Below are positions 1 to 5,243 of a DNA stretch of 7,971 nt, in pieces. Numbering within the stretch: the stretch's first letter is position 1; every line of letters begins with the position of its first letter. This DNA is from DASUPK01 sp036265435 (GTDB lineage: Bacteria; Actinomycetota; Thermoleophilia; Solirubrobacterales; 70-9). Location: NCBI GenBank assembly GCA_036265435.1, contig DATAPB010000215.1, forward strand, positions 1 through 7,971, written 5' to 3'. The notes under the pieces were generated by a model. The model had not been told where the DNA came from. It saw nothing but the letters and a program-made list of their open reading frames with translations, and made no database searches. Both the position numbers and the translations under genes were made by a program.

Positions 1-365
1 GCCGCCGGCGAGACGATCGCGGCGCCGAGGCCCTGCGCCGCGCGCGCGGCGATCAGCTGGCCCTGGGTCGCGGCGAACCCCGCCGCGAGCGAGGCGATAC
101 CGACCACGGCCAGGCCGGCCATGAACACCCGGCGCCGACCCAGGAGGTCAGCGGCGCGTCCGCCGAGCAGCAGGAAGCCGCCGAAGGCGATCACGTAGGC
201 GTTGACGATCCACGGCAGGTTCTCCTCCGAGAAGTCGAGCCCCTTGCCGATGCTCGGCAGCGCGACGTTCACGATGGACGCGTCCAGCACGACGATGAAC
301 TGTGCGACGCAGAGCAGGATCAGTGCTGTCCAGCGCTTCTCTAGATATTCCTGGGCTGTGGTCAT
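1..365 (-). CDS. MFS drug exporter, DHA2 (QacA/EmrB) type, N-terminal part
   Basis: Partial gene: the first 121 codons are present and the rest lies beyond the left edge. Proton-driven major facilitator exporters of this type sit in the cytoplasmic membrane and expel lipophilic drugs or related compounds. Seen in the translation: a hydrophobic helix at about residues 12-32 running into LDASIVNVALPSI (the motif after TM1 typical of 14-TM DHA2 transporters), a second helix at about 50-69, the cytoplasmic loop GGRAADLLGRRRVF (residues 68-81, MFS motif A), and two more helices at about 80-99 and 103-121. The start is the ATG at 365-363, chosen because a strong Shine-Dalgarno AAAGGAG (375-381, minus strand) lies 9 nt upstream. 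The gene is divergent from a TetR regulator, the usual arrangement for a locally repressed efflux pump. The substrate cannot be told from this fragment. Confidence 0.9.
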   Translation of the reverse strand, partial: MTTAQEYLEKRWTALILLCVAQFIVVLDASIVNVALPSIGKGLDFSEENLPWIVNAYVIAFGGFLLLGGRAADLLGRRRVFMAGLAVVGIASLAAGFAATQGQLIAARAAQGLGAAIVSPA

Positions 366-374
366 CCCCCTTGA

Positions 375-381
375 CTCCTTT
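375..381 (-). promoter_or_regulatory. Ribosome binding site of the MFS gene
   Basis: AAAGGAG read on the minus strand, 9 nt before the ATG at 365. It fixes the start codon of the exporter. Only the thioredoxin gene has a site of similar quality; several other genes here have none. Confidence 0.75.
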
Positions 382-470
382 CGGTCGCTTTCCGACTTGT
401 CTCGCCGGTCTCAACTGGACGACGAACGGGGTGTGTCGAAATAGACATCTTCGTCATGTAAGCTCTCAAT

Positions 471-486
471 CGGAAGCGGAGTTCCG
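471..486. promoter_or_regulatory. Putative TetR operator O1
   Basis: Inverted repeat CGGAA-GCGGAG-TTCCG with perfect 5-bp arms, in the gap between the exporter and the tetR gene. The same arms and the same 6-bp spacing recur at 505-520, which makes chance unlikely. TetR-family dimers typically bind such 15-20 bp palindromes next to their own gene. The site would fall just downstream of the transcription start predicted from the TATAGT box at 499-504, where a bound repressor would block the exporter promoter. Confidence 0.6.
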
Positions 487-498
487 GTTTCGCTTTGG

Positions 499-504
499 AC
501 TATA
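499..504 (-). promoter_or_regulatory. Candidate -10 box for the MFS exporter
   Basis: TATAGT on the minus strand, five of six bases of the sigma-70 type -10 consensus and a TANNNT box. It lies between O1 and O2. The expected -35 position (about 522-527) reads CTGCAA, a poor match, so the promoter may be weak or activator-dependent. The implied leader is roughly 125 nt. A rival promoter would be TTGAGA (464-469, minus) with a poor -10 around 441-446. Confidence 0.4.
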
Positions 505-521
505 CGGAATTCTTATTCCGT
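504..521. promoter_or_regulatory. Putative TetR operator O2
   Basis: Inverted repeat ACGGAAT-TCTT-ATTCCGT with perfect 7-bp arms and a 4-bp centre. It contains the same CGGAA-N6-TTCCG core as O1, centred 34 bp away. It overlaps the last base of the proposed minus-strand -10 box (499-504) and fills the spacer up to the expected -35 position. It is the longer and more perfect of the two sites, so it may be the higher-affinity one; that ranking is inference. Confidence 0.65.
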
Positions 522-578
522 TTGCAGCGTGAGCTTCGACACACCTCGACAGCATCGCCTCGAAGGGAAGCGAATCGG

Positions 579-1208
579 ATGACAACCGTCACAGAGGTCA
601 AGCCGGAGGAGGAGAACGGCGCGCCCCGCGCCCTTCGCGCCGATGCGCGACGCAACCGCGAGGCGGTGATCGCCGCAGCCAAGAAGCTGTTCGCGGACGA
701 GGGGCTCGACGCGCAGATGCCGGACGTCGCCAAGGCCGCCAGGGTCGGCGTGGGCACGGTCTACCGGCACTTCCCCACCAAGGAAGACCTGATCGCGGCG
801 CTGGCGACCGAGCGGTTCGAGCGGCTCGCCGAGAAGGCGCGCGAGGCGATTGCGGCCGAGGATCCATGGGAGGGCCTTTGCGACTTCATCCGGTTCTCGG
901 CTCAGATCCAGGCCGATGACCGCGGGCTCTGCGAGGTGATGGGATCCCGCCCCGAGGTGATGGAGGCTTCGGCCTATGCGGTTGGCCTGGAGAAGCTCGC
1001 GGAGGAGATGGTCAAGCGCGCCAAGAGCTCGGGCAAGCTGCGCAAGGACCTCGAATGGCGCGACATCCCGATGATCGCCTGCGGCCTCGGGCGCATAACT
1101 GCGGCGGAGATGGGGCCGGCCACGGGCAGGTGGCCGAGGCTGGTCGAGATCGTCATCGATGGTCTCCGGGCGCCCGGCAGCTCGAAGCTGCCCAGGCCGC
1201 TCACCTAG
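579..1208 (+). CDS. TetR/AcrR-family transcriptional regulator
   Basis: A 209-residue protein, normal length for the family. After a charged, probably disordered leader (1-24), residues about 25-72 form the N-terminal DNA-binding domain: RREAVIAAAKKLF-type helix 1, then a helix-turn-helix at about 46-66 ending in the hallmark GVGTVYRHFPTKEDL. The remaining helical part (about 75-200) would be the ligand-binding and dimerisation domain; such domains diverge, so the ligand cannot be named. I chose the ATG at 579 because AAGGGAAG (563-570) lies 8 nt upstream. The frame stays open to a TTG at 495, but that start would place coding sequence over operator O2 and add 28 residues unlike the family. 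The gene is divergent from a DHA2 exporter, so it probably represses that gene and itself. It ends 4 bp from the stop of polX on the other strand. Confidence 0.92.
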   Translation: MTTVTEVKPEEENGAPRALRADARRNREAVIAAAKKLFADEGLDAQMPDVAKAARVGVGTVYRHFPTKEDLIAALATERFERLAEKAREAIAAEDPWEGLCDFIRFSAQIQADDRGLCEVMGSRPEVMEASAYAVGLEKLAEEMVKRAKSSGKLRKDLEWRDIPMIACGLGRITAAEMGPATGRWPRLVEIVIDGLRAPGSSKLPRPLT

Positions 1209-1212
1209 GTCT

Positions 1213-2946
1213 CTAGTTCTTCGCGCGCTTTCTGAGAGGCGCGAACGAGCGCCAGTTGCGCGTGTTCGCCACCTGATCGGCGCTGAGCCACGCGCGGCGC
1301 GCCGTCGCCACGGAGTAGCGCATGTTCGCCAGCGTCTCGGTCCCGTGAGCGTCGGTCGTGCAGATGATCCGCACGCCCGCCTCGGCCGCGAGCTTGGCGT
1401 TGTGCTCGTTGAGGTCGCGGCGATTCGGGTTGCCGTTGATCTCCATCATGGTGCCCGTCCTCGCCGCGGCGTCGGCGATCCGCACCATGTCGACCGCGTA
1501 CGGCTCCCGGCGCAGCAGCAACCGCCCGGTCAGGTGCCCGATGCAGTCGACCAGCGGGTGCTCCATCGCTGCGATCACCCGCTCCGTCATCGCCTGCTGC
1601 GAGATCGTGAACGAGGTGTGGACGCTCGCCATCACCCAGTCGAGCTCGGCGAGCAGGTCGTCGGGATAGTCGAGCGAGCCGTCGGTCCCGATGTTCACCT
1701 CCGAGCCGGCGAGCAGGCGGAACCCCCGCGGCCCCGACCCGTTGTAAGCGCGGATCTCCTCGATGCGCTTGGCGAGCTGCCTGTCGGTGACGTGGTTGCC
1801 GAATCCATGGCTGGCGGAGTGGTCGGTGATCGCCAGGTAGGCGTATCCGCGCCGTCGAGCCTCCTCGGCCATCTCCTCGAGGCTGTTGCGCCCGTCCGAC
1901 AGGGTGGTGTGGCAGTGGAGGTCGCCGCGGACGTCCTCGACCGTGATCAGGTCCGGTAGCTCTCCGGTGTCGCCCGCCTCGATCTCACCGCGGCCCTCGC
2001 GCAGCTCCGGCTCGATATAGGGCAGGCCGAGCAGCTCGTAGACCCCCGCTTCCTCCGAGAACCGGTGCACCTTCTTGCCCTCGACCTCCGCAACGCCGTG
2101 CTCGCTCACGGAATAGCCGCGCTGCAGTGCCCGCTCGCGCAGCTGGACGTTGTGCTCAGCCGAGCCCGTGAAGTGCTGGAGCAGGTTGCCGAACGTCTCC
2201 TCGGTGCCGATCCGGAGGTCGACCTTGAGGCCCGAGTGGGTGAGGACACTCGCGGCTGCGTCTCCTCCGCGTCTGGATTCGGCGGAGAGCCCATGGGTGG
2301 CCAGCGCCTCGACGAGACGGGCGGCGTCGTCGCTGGTCGCGATCAGGTCGAGGTCCTTGCAGGTCTCCGTCCAGCGACGGGCCGAGCCGGCGATCTCAAT
2401 CCGGTTCGCGACCCCGAGCCCGAGCAGGTCGGAGCGGATCTCCTCCGCGACGGGAAGCACGTTGGAGAGCAGCAGGCGCTCGCCGATGCCGTCGTCGGTC
2501 ACGCCCTCCAGGGAGGAGAGGATGTTCTCCTCCGTCTTGGCGCCGAGACCGCGCATCCCGGCGATCCGGCCCTGCTCGGCGGCCTCCTTGAGCTGGGTGA
2601 GGTTCTCCACCCCGAGCTCGTCGTAGATGCGACGAGCGGTCTTCGCCCCCACGCCGGGCACCCGGGTGACCTCGACGAGTGTCGCGGGGAACTTAGCCTT
2701 CAGCTTCTCCGCCGATGGGATGCTGCCGGTCTCGATCAGCGTCTCGATCTTCTCCGCCAGCGTCTTGCCGATCGCCGGCAGCTCGGTGAGCCGGCCTTCC
2801 TCCGCCAGCTGCTCGATCGAGACCGGGCTCTCGGCGACGGTCCGGGCGGCCTCCCGGTATGCCTGCACGCGGAACCGATCGGCTCCGTCGAGCTCGTACA
2901 GGACTCCGAGCTCCCGCAGGGCGGCTGCGATGTCCGCGTTGCGCAT
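1213..2946 (-). CDS. polX: DNA polymerase/3'-5' exonuclease PolX
   Basis: A 577-residue cytoplasmic family X DNA polymerase of the bacterial PolX type (members are about 570 residues), which fills short gaps in base-excision repair and carries a nuclease. Helix-hairpin-helix motifs are visible at about 53-67 (LPAIGKTLAEKI), 95-112 (VPGVGAKTARRI) and 128-143. The palm follows with GSARRWTETCKDLDLI; D198 and D200 plus D243 (in LKVDLRI) are the expected catalytic metal ligands, and GSAEHN (261-266) is also typical. The PHP nuclease domain runs from about 340 to the end, with its metal-binding set in place: H344/H346 (DLHCHTTLSDG), D375-H376, E416, H443, H471 and D532/H534. Both activities therefore look intact. 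The frame extends upstream to 3066, but I prefer the ATG at 2946: family members begin at this point (MRNADIAAALRELG) and the extension would cross the start of the divergent glycosyltransferase. There is no Shine-Dalgarno; a -10-like box sits 7 nt upstream instead. Confidence 0.95.
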   Translation of the reverse strand: MRNADIAAALRELGVLYELDGADRFRVQAYREAARTVAESPVSIEQLAEEGRLTELPAIGKTLAEKIETLIETGSIPSAEKLKAKFPATLVEVTRVPGVGAKTARRIYDELGVENLTQLKEAAEQGRIAGMRGLGAKTEENILSSLEGVTDDGIGERLLLSNVLPVAEEIRSDLLGLGVANRIEIAGSARRWTETCKDLDLIATSDDAARLVEALATHGLSAESRRGGDAAASVLTHSGLKVDLRIGTEETFGNLLQHFTGSAEHNVQLRERALQRGYSVSEHGVAEVEGKKVHRFSEEAGVYELLGLPYIEPELREGRGEIEAGDTGELPDLITVEDVRGDLHCHTTLSDGRNSLEEMAEEARRRGYAYLAITDHSASHGFGNHVTDRQLAKRIEEIRAYNGSGPRGFRLLAGSEVNIGTDGSLDYPDDLLAELDWVMASVHTSFTISQQAMTERVIAAMEHPLVDCIGHLTGRLLLRREPYAVDMVRIADAAARTGTMMEINGNPNRRDLNEHNAKLAAEAGVRIICTTDAHGTETLANMRYSVATARRAWLSADQVANTRNWRSFAPLRKRAKN

Positions 2947-2953
2947 GCCAGAC

Positions 2954-2959
2954 AACTTA
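2954..2959 (-). promoter_or_regulatory. Candidate leaderless -10 box of polX
   Basis: TAAGTT on the minus strand fits TANNNT and ends 7 nt before the ATG at 2946, so transcription would begin at or next to the start codon. No Shine-Dalgarno is present in the same stretch (GTCTGGC). No clear -35 is seen at the expected 2977-2983. Leaderless mRNAs with this geometry are common in Actinomycetota. Confidence 0.5.
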
Positions 2960-3012
2960 TTGGCACCCGAAACTCGCCCCGAGGCGGCGAATCTCCCTGA
3001 CCCGCCGCTAAC

Positions 3013-3018
3013 TACCCT
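3013..3018 (+). promoter_or_regulatory. Candidate leaderless -10 box of the glycosyltransferase
   Basis: TACCCT fits TANNNT and ends 7 nt before the GTG at 3026, with no Shine-Dalgarno between. It is back to back with the polX box 53 bp away, so the two promoters would share the 79-bp gap. No recognisable -35 is seen near 2990-2995. Confidence 0.45.
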
Positions 3019-3025
3019 TGCCGCC

Positions 3026-3754
3026 GTGCCCGCCCCTGCCCCCGGGTCGAACGAGGCCTGGGTCATTCTCCCGACCTACAACGAGGCCGAGAACCTCGAG
3101 CGCATCGTGGGCGCCGTGCTCGAGCACCTTCCCGACTCGGGCCGGGTCCTCGTCGTCGACGACAACTCGCCGGACGGCACCGGCGAGATCGCCGACCGGC
3201 TGGCCTCGGCGAACGACTCGATCTCGGTCCTCCACCGGGAGCGCAAGGAGGGGCTCGGGCCGGCCTACCTGGCCGGCTTTCACGTCGCGCTCGATGGCGG
3301 CGCCCAGCGGATCGTCGAGATGGATGCGGACTTCTCCCACGATCCCGCGTACCTGCCGAGGCTGATCGGCGCGGCCGACGACTACGACCTGGTGATCGGT
3401 TCGCGCTACGTGCCCGGTGGCGGCGTCACCGACTGGGGCCCGATGAGGCGGTTCATCAGCCGCGGCGGCAGCACGTACGCTCGGCTCGCGCTCCGCCTGC
3501 CCGTGATGGACCTGACCGGCGGCTTCAAATGCTTCCGGCGTGAGGTGCTCGAGGCGATCAAGCTGGACACGATCGAAGCCCGCGGCTACGCCTTTCAGGT
3601 CGAGACGACCTATCGGGCACTCAAGGCCGGCTTCCGGGTGGTCGAGATCCCGATCGTCTTCAGGGACCGGACGGACGGCACCTCGAAGATGAACCGCTCG
3701 ATCGTCGCCGAGGCGATGTGGCGGGTCCCGGCCATGAGATTCCGGCGCTGGTGA
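3026..3754 (+). CDS. Dolichol-phosphate-mannose-synthase-like GT2 glycosyltransferase
   Basis: A 242-residue GT-A fold, family 2 glycosyltransferase close in sequence to polyprenyl/dolichyl-phosphate mannosyltransferases (DPM1, mycobacterial Ppm1 catalytic domain). Those enzymes move a sugar from GDP-mannose (or UDP-glucose in relatives) to a polyprenyl phosphate at the inner face of the membrane, making a lipid-linked donor. Visible motifs: ILPTYNEAENL (14-24), VVDDNSPDGT (43-52), the metal-binding EMDADFSHDP (98-107, D100 and D102), GSRYVPGG (125-132), DLTGGFKCFRREVL (162-175) and FRDRTDGTSKM (212-222). There is no C-terminal membrane segment, so this is the short soluble form that would attach peripherally or use a partner not in the window. 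The start is GTG 3026, just before the conserved core. An upstream ATG in frame (2627) would add 133 residues antisense to polX and is rejected. Mannose specificity is inferred. Confidence 0.88.
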   Translation: MPAPAPGSNEAWVILPTYNEAENLERIVGAVLEHLPDSGRVLVVDDNSPDGTGEIADRLASANDSISVLHRERKEGLGPAYLAGFHVALDGGAQRIVEMDADFSHDPAYLPRLIGAADDYDLVIGSRYVPGGGVTDWGPMRRFISRGGSTYARLALRLPVMDLTGGFKCFRREVLEAIKLDTIEARGYAFQVETTYRALKAGFRVVEIPIVFRDRTDGTSKMNRSIVAEAMWRVPAMRFRRW

Positions 3755-3758
3755 TGTA

Positions 3759-3778
3759 CTTCACTTTGTATAGTGAAG
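3759..3778. promoter_or_regulatory. Operator-like inverted repeat upstream of thioredoxin
   Basis: CTTCACT-TTGTAT-AGTGAAG: perfect 7-bp arms around 6 bp, starting 5 bp after the glycosyltransferase stop and ending 14 bp before the -10 box of the thioredoxin gene. It lies where a -35 region is expected, so a bound protein could repress, or activate as MerR-type proteins do. It resembles but does not match the HspR site (HAIR, CTTGAGT-N7-ACTCAAG): five of seven bases per arm, with a spacer of 6 rather than 7. The regulator is unknown. Confidence 0.5.
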
Positions 3779-3792
3779 GTGCGACGCCGGGC

Positions 3793-3798
3793 TAGACT
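3793..3798 (+). promoter_or_regulatory. Candidate -10 box of the thioredoxin gene
   Basis: TAGACT fits TANNNT and shares four of six bases with TATAAT. A start about 7 nt downstream gives a leader of roughly 33 nt that contains the Shine-Dalgarno at 3826-3831. No good -35 lies 17 bp upstream; that position falls on the inverted repeat at 3759-3778. Confidence 0.45.
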
Positions 3799-3837
3799 GG
3801 GTATCGCATCTTCAACCACACGACCGAGGAGATCACC

Positions 3838-4164
3838 GTGCCGGGCAAGCTCGCCGACGTAACCGACGCCAACTTCCAGTCCGATGTGCTCGACGCTGAC
3901 GGCCCCGTCCTCGTCGACTTCTGGGCGCCCTGGTGTGGTCCCTGCCGCGTCGTTCATCCCGTCCTCGAGGAGATCGACTCCGAGCGCGACGATCTCAAGA
4001 TCGTCAGCCTGAACACGGACGAGAACCCGCAGACCGCGGCCAAGTACGAGGTCCTCTCGATCCCGACGATGATCGTCTTCAAGGGCGGCGAGGCCGTCAC
4101 CCGGCTGGTCGGCGCCCGGCCGAAGGCCAGGCTCGAGTCCGAGCTCGAGCCGGTGCTCGCGTAG
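3838..4164 (+). CDS. trxA: Thioredoxin
   Basis: A 108-residue classical single-domain thioredoxin, the usual length, without signal peptide or membrane segment, hence a cytoplasmic dithiol reductant kept reduced by thioredoxin reductase (not in the window). The active site WCGPC is at 32-36 with C33 and C36 as the redox pair; the buried acidic residue D27 (VDFWAPWCGPC), the cis-proline P76 (SIPT) and the FKGGE turn that follows are all present, so it should be active. Residue 40 after the active site is His (CRVVHPVLEEI), where small or hydrophobic residues are more usual; the effect is unknown. The GTG at 3838 is the start, supported by GAGGAG (3826-3831) 6 nt upstream. Its own -10 box and an inverted repeat in front suggest it is transcribed and regulated separately from the glycosyltransferase. 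Confidence 0.95.
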   Translation: MPGKLADVTDANFQSDVLDADGPVLVDFWAPWCGPCRVVHPVLEEIDSERDDLKIVSLNTDENPQTAAKYEVLSIPTMIVFKGGEAVTRLVGARPKARLESELEPVLA

Positions 4165-4296
4165 CTGGCGCTTTCCCGGGCTCTTCGGTTCTTCTTCAGC
4201 GACTGCTCGCAGCCGTGGTCCCGGCCGCGCTGCGGCTGTGCAAGCGCCGGACCGCCGGTTAGATGCCGGCCAGGCGGGCGCGCGTAGGATGCGCCC
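4165..4296. other. 132-bp gap between thioredoxin and RidA gene, with GC-rich hairpin potential
   Basis: No gene seen. Two alternative overlapping stems can form: CGCAGC (4208-4213) with GCTGCG (4229-4234), or CAGCCG (4210-4215) with CGGCTG (4233-4238). Neither is followed by a T run, so this is at best a weak or factor-assisted terminator for trxA. The right end holds the RidA promoter box. Confidence 0.3.
4285..4290 (+). promoter_or_regulatory. Candidate leaderless -10 box of the RidA-family gene
   Basis: TAGGAT fits TANNNT, shares four of six bases with TATAAT, and ends 6 nt before the GTG at 4297. No Shine-Dalgarno lies between. It would drive the RidA gene and the coupled reductase gene together. 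Confidence 0.5.
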
Positions 4297-4683
4297 GTGT
4301 CCGGCGATCGGCAGCGCATCGCGTCCGGGTCCCCATACGAAGAGCGGTTCGGCTTCACCCGGGCAGTCCGGGTCCGCGACCGGGTGCAGGTCGCGGGGAC
4401 CGCGCCGATCTGGCCGGACGGCTCCTGCGACCCGGACCCCGGGGTTCAGGCGCGCCGCTGCCTCGAGATCATCACGACTGCGCTGGCTGAGGCCGGGGCG
4501 AGTCCGGATCAGGTGACGAGGACGCGGATCTTCATCACCGATGTGGCCGACTCCGAGGCCGTGGGTCTCGCCCACGGCGAGGTTTTCGGTGAGGCTCGGC
4601 CGGCGATGACGATGGTGGTCGTGAAGGGGATGGTCGATCCGCGCTGGAAGGTCGAGATCGAGGCGGAAGCGCTGATCGAGTGA
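4297..4683 (+). CDS. RidA/YjgF/UK114-family protein
   Basis: A 128-residue protein of the Rid family, normal length. RidA-type members form cytoplasmic trimers and hydrolyse reactive enamine/imine intermediates made by PLP enzymes; other subfamilies have different or unknown roles. Visible features: AVRVRDRVQVAGTAPIWPDG (23-42, core strands and the GTAP turn), the amphipathic helix at about 50-68, RIFITDVAD (77-85), and the C-terminal block ARPAMTMVVVKGMVDPRWKVEIEAEAL (100-126). R101 aligns with the catalytic arginine of E. coli RidA (R105), so deaminase activity is plausible. The pattern differs enough from canonical RidA that I do not assign the symbol. The start is GTG 4297, set by the -10-like box 6 nt upstream and by family length. 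The gene ends in a GTGA overlap with the reductase gene, implying coupled translation. Confidence 0.88.
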   Translation: MSGDRQRIASGSPYEERFGFTRAVRVRDRVQVAGTAPIWPDGSCDPDPGVQARRCLEIITTALAEAGASPDQVTRTRIFITDVADSEAVGLAHGEVFGEARPAMTMVVVKGMVDPRWKVEIEAEALIE

Positions 4684-5243
4684 GCCTCGTCCGCTACTAC
4701 GCGGCACAGACTCTCGATGGCTACATCGCGGAGCCCGATGACTCGATCGACTGGCTGACCGGCTACGAGGGCAGCTTCGAGGGAGCCGATTCCGACGCGG
4801 GGCAGGCGGGCTATGACGAGTTCTACGAACGGATCGGGGCCCTCGTCATGGGCTCGACCACGTACGAGTGGGTCCTCGCGCACGGGCGCAGCTGGCCGTA
4901 CGGCGGGAAGCCGACCTGGGTGCTGAGCTCGCGCGAGCTCGAGCTCCCGGAGGGCGAGAGCGTCGACGTCCGCATCGCCGACGCGGAGGTTCCCGAGCTG
5001 ATCGACGAGATGCGGGACGCCGCCGGAGATCGGGACATCTGGATCGTCGGTGGCGGGCTCGTGGCGTCTCAATTCGCGGACCACGGGCTGTTGGACCGGG
5101 TCGAGGTGACGGTGGTGCCGGTCCTGCTCGCCGAGGGCAAGCCCCTGTTCGAGCGGCGGCCGCCGGGCGGCCCGATGCTGCTGCTCTCCGCCCGCACCTT
5201 CTCGAGCGGGATGGTCGGCCTGGTCTACGAGATCAAGCGGTAA
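4680..5243 (+). CDS. RibD C-terminal / dihydrofolate-reductase-like protein
   Basis: A 187-residue cytoplasmic protein with the DHFR-like fold of the RibD C-terminal domain, in the small stand-alone group typified by YyaP/YwjB. Visible motifs: YYAAQTLDGYIA (6-17, first strand and nucleotide loop), ALVMGSTTYEWV (54-65), KPTWVLSSREL (77-87), DIWIVGGGLVASQF (119-132, NADPH-binding glycine run) and VTVVPVLLAEGKPLF (143-157). Family knowledge predicts NAD(P)H-dependent reduction of a pterin- or pyrimidine-like substrate, but most stand-alone members have no proven substrate and true folate or riboflavin activity should not be assumed. The GTG start at 4680 overlaps the RidA stop by 4 nt (GTGA), and only a weak, distant Shine-Dalgarno is seen, so it probably relies on coupled translation. 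The stop overlaps the end of the convergent HAD gene by 11 bp. Confidence 0.88.
   Translation: MSLVRYYAAQTLDGYIAEPDDSIDWLTGYEGSFEGADSDAGQAGYDEFYERIGALVMGSTTYEWVLAHGRSWPYGGKPTWVLSSRELELPEGESVDVRIADAEVPELIDEMRDAAGDRDIWIVGGGLVASQFADHGLLDRVEVTVVPVLLAEGKPLFERRPPGGPMLLLSARTFSSGMVGLVYEIKR

Larger units (their letters stand above)
430..545. repeat. Long-spaced inverted repeat flanking the efflux control region
   Basis: GGTGTGTCGAA at 430-440 is perfectly complementary to TTCGACACACC at 535-545 (11 of 11). Allowing one mismatch the match extends to 14 bp (427-440 against 535-548, 13 of 14). The arm centres are about 105 bp apart and enclose both CGGAA-N6-TTCCG palindromes. The arms could be two half-sites or two oppositely oriented sites for a second regulator, or could bring the ends together in a loop. 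The repeat is seen directly; the role is inference. Confidence 0.5.

Noticed and set aside
495..578. TTG start for the TetR gene 28 codons upstream of ATG 579
   Set aside because: It would make operator O2 coding and adds residues not seen in the family; ATG 579 has a Shine-Dalgarno-like AAGGGAAG 8 nt upstream.
1159..1959. Plus-strand open frame (266 codons) overlapping the tetR 3' end and polX
   Set aside because: Antisense to the intact PHP domain of PolX; composition rich in Arg/Val/His/Asp without any domain pattern.
2065..3000. Long plus-strand open frame (311 codons) opposite polX
   Set aside because: A shadow frame of a GC-rich gene: no recognisable domain, Leu/Arg/Asp-rich composition, and the opposite strand carries complete PolX motifs.
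2627..3025. Open reading frame extending the glycosyltransferase upstream by 133 residues
   Set aside because: It is antisense to well-conserved polX coding sequence, has Ser/Arg/Ala-rich low-complexity composition, and the family begins near the PTYNE motif. A -10-like box 7 nt before GTG 3026 gives a better start.
2947..3066. 40-residue N-terminal extension of PolX (ATG at 3066)
   Set aside because: It would overlap the start of the divergent glycosyltransferase, is Gly/Ser/Ala-rich, and is absent from the usual PolX N-terminus.
3759..3778. Hairpin as a terminator for the glycosyltransferase gene
   Set aside because: The stem has only three G-C pairs of seven and there is no T run after it; its position over the trxA promoter fits an operator better.
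3610..4707. Long minus-strand open frame (365 codons) across the glycosyltransferase, thioredoxin and RidA genes
   Set aside because: It crosses three well-supported genes and their promoters on the other strand and shows no family motif.
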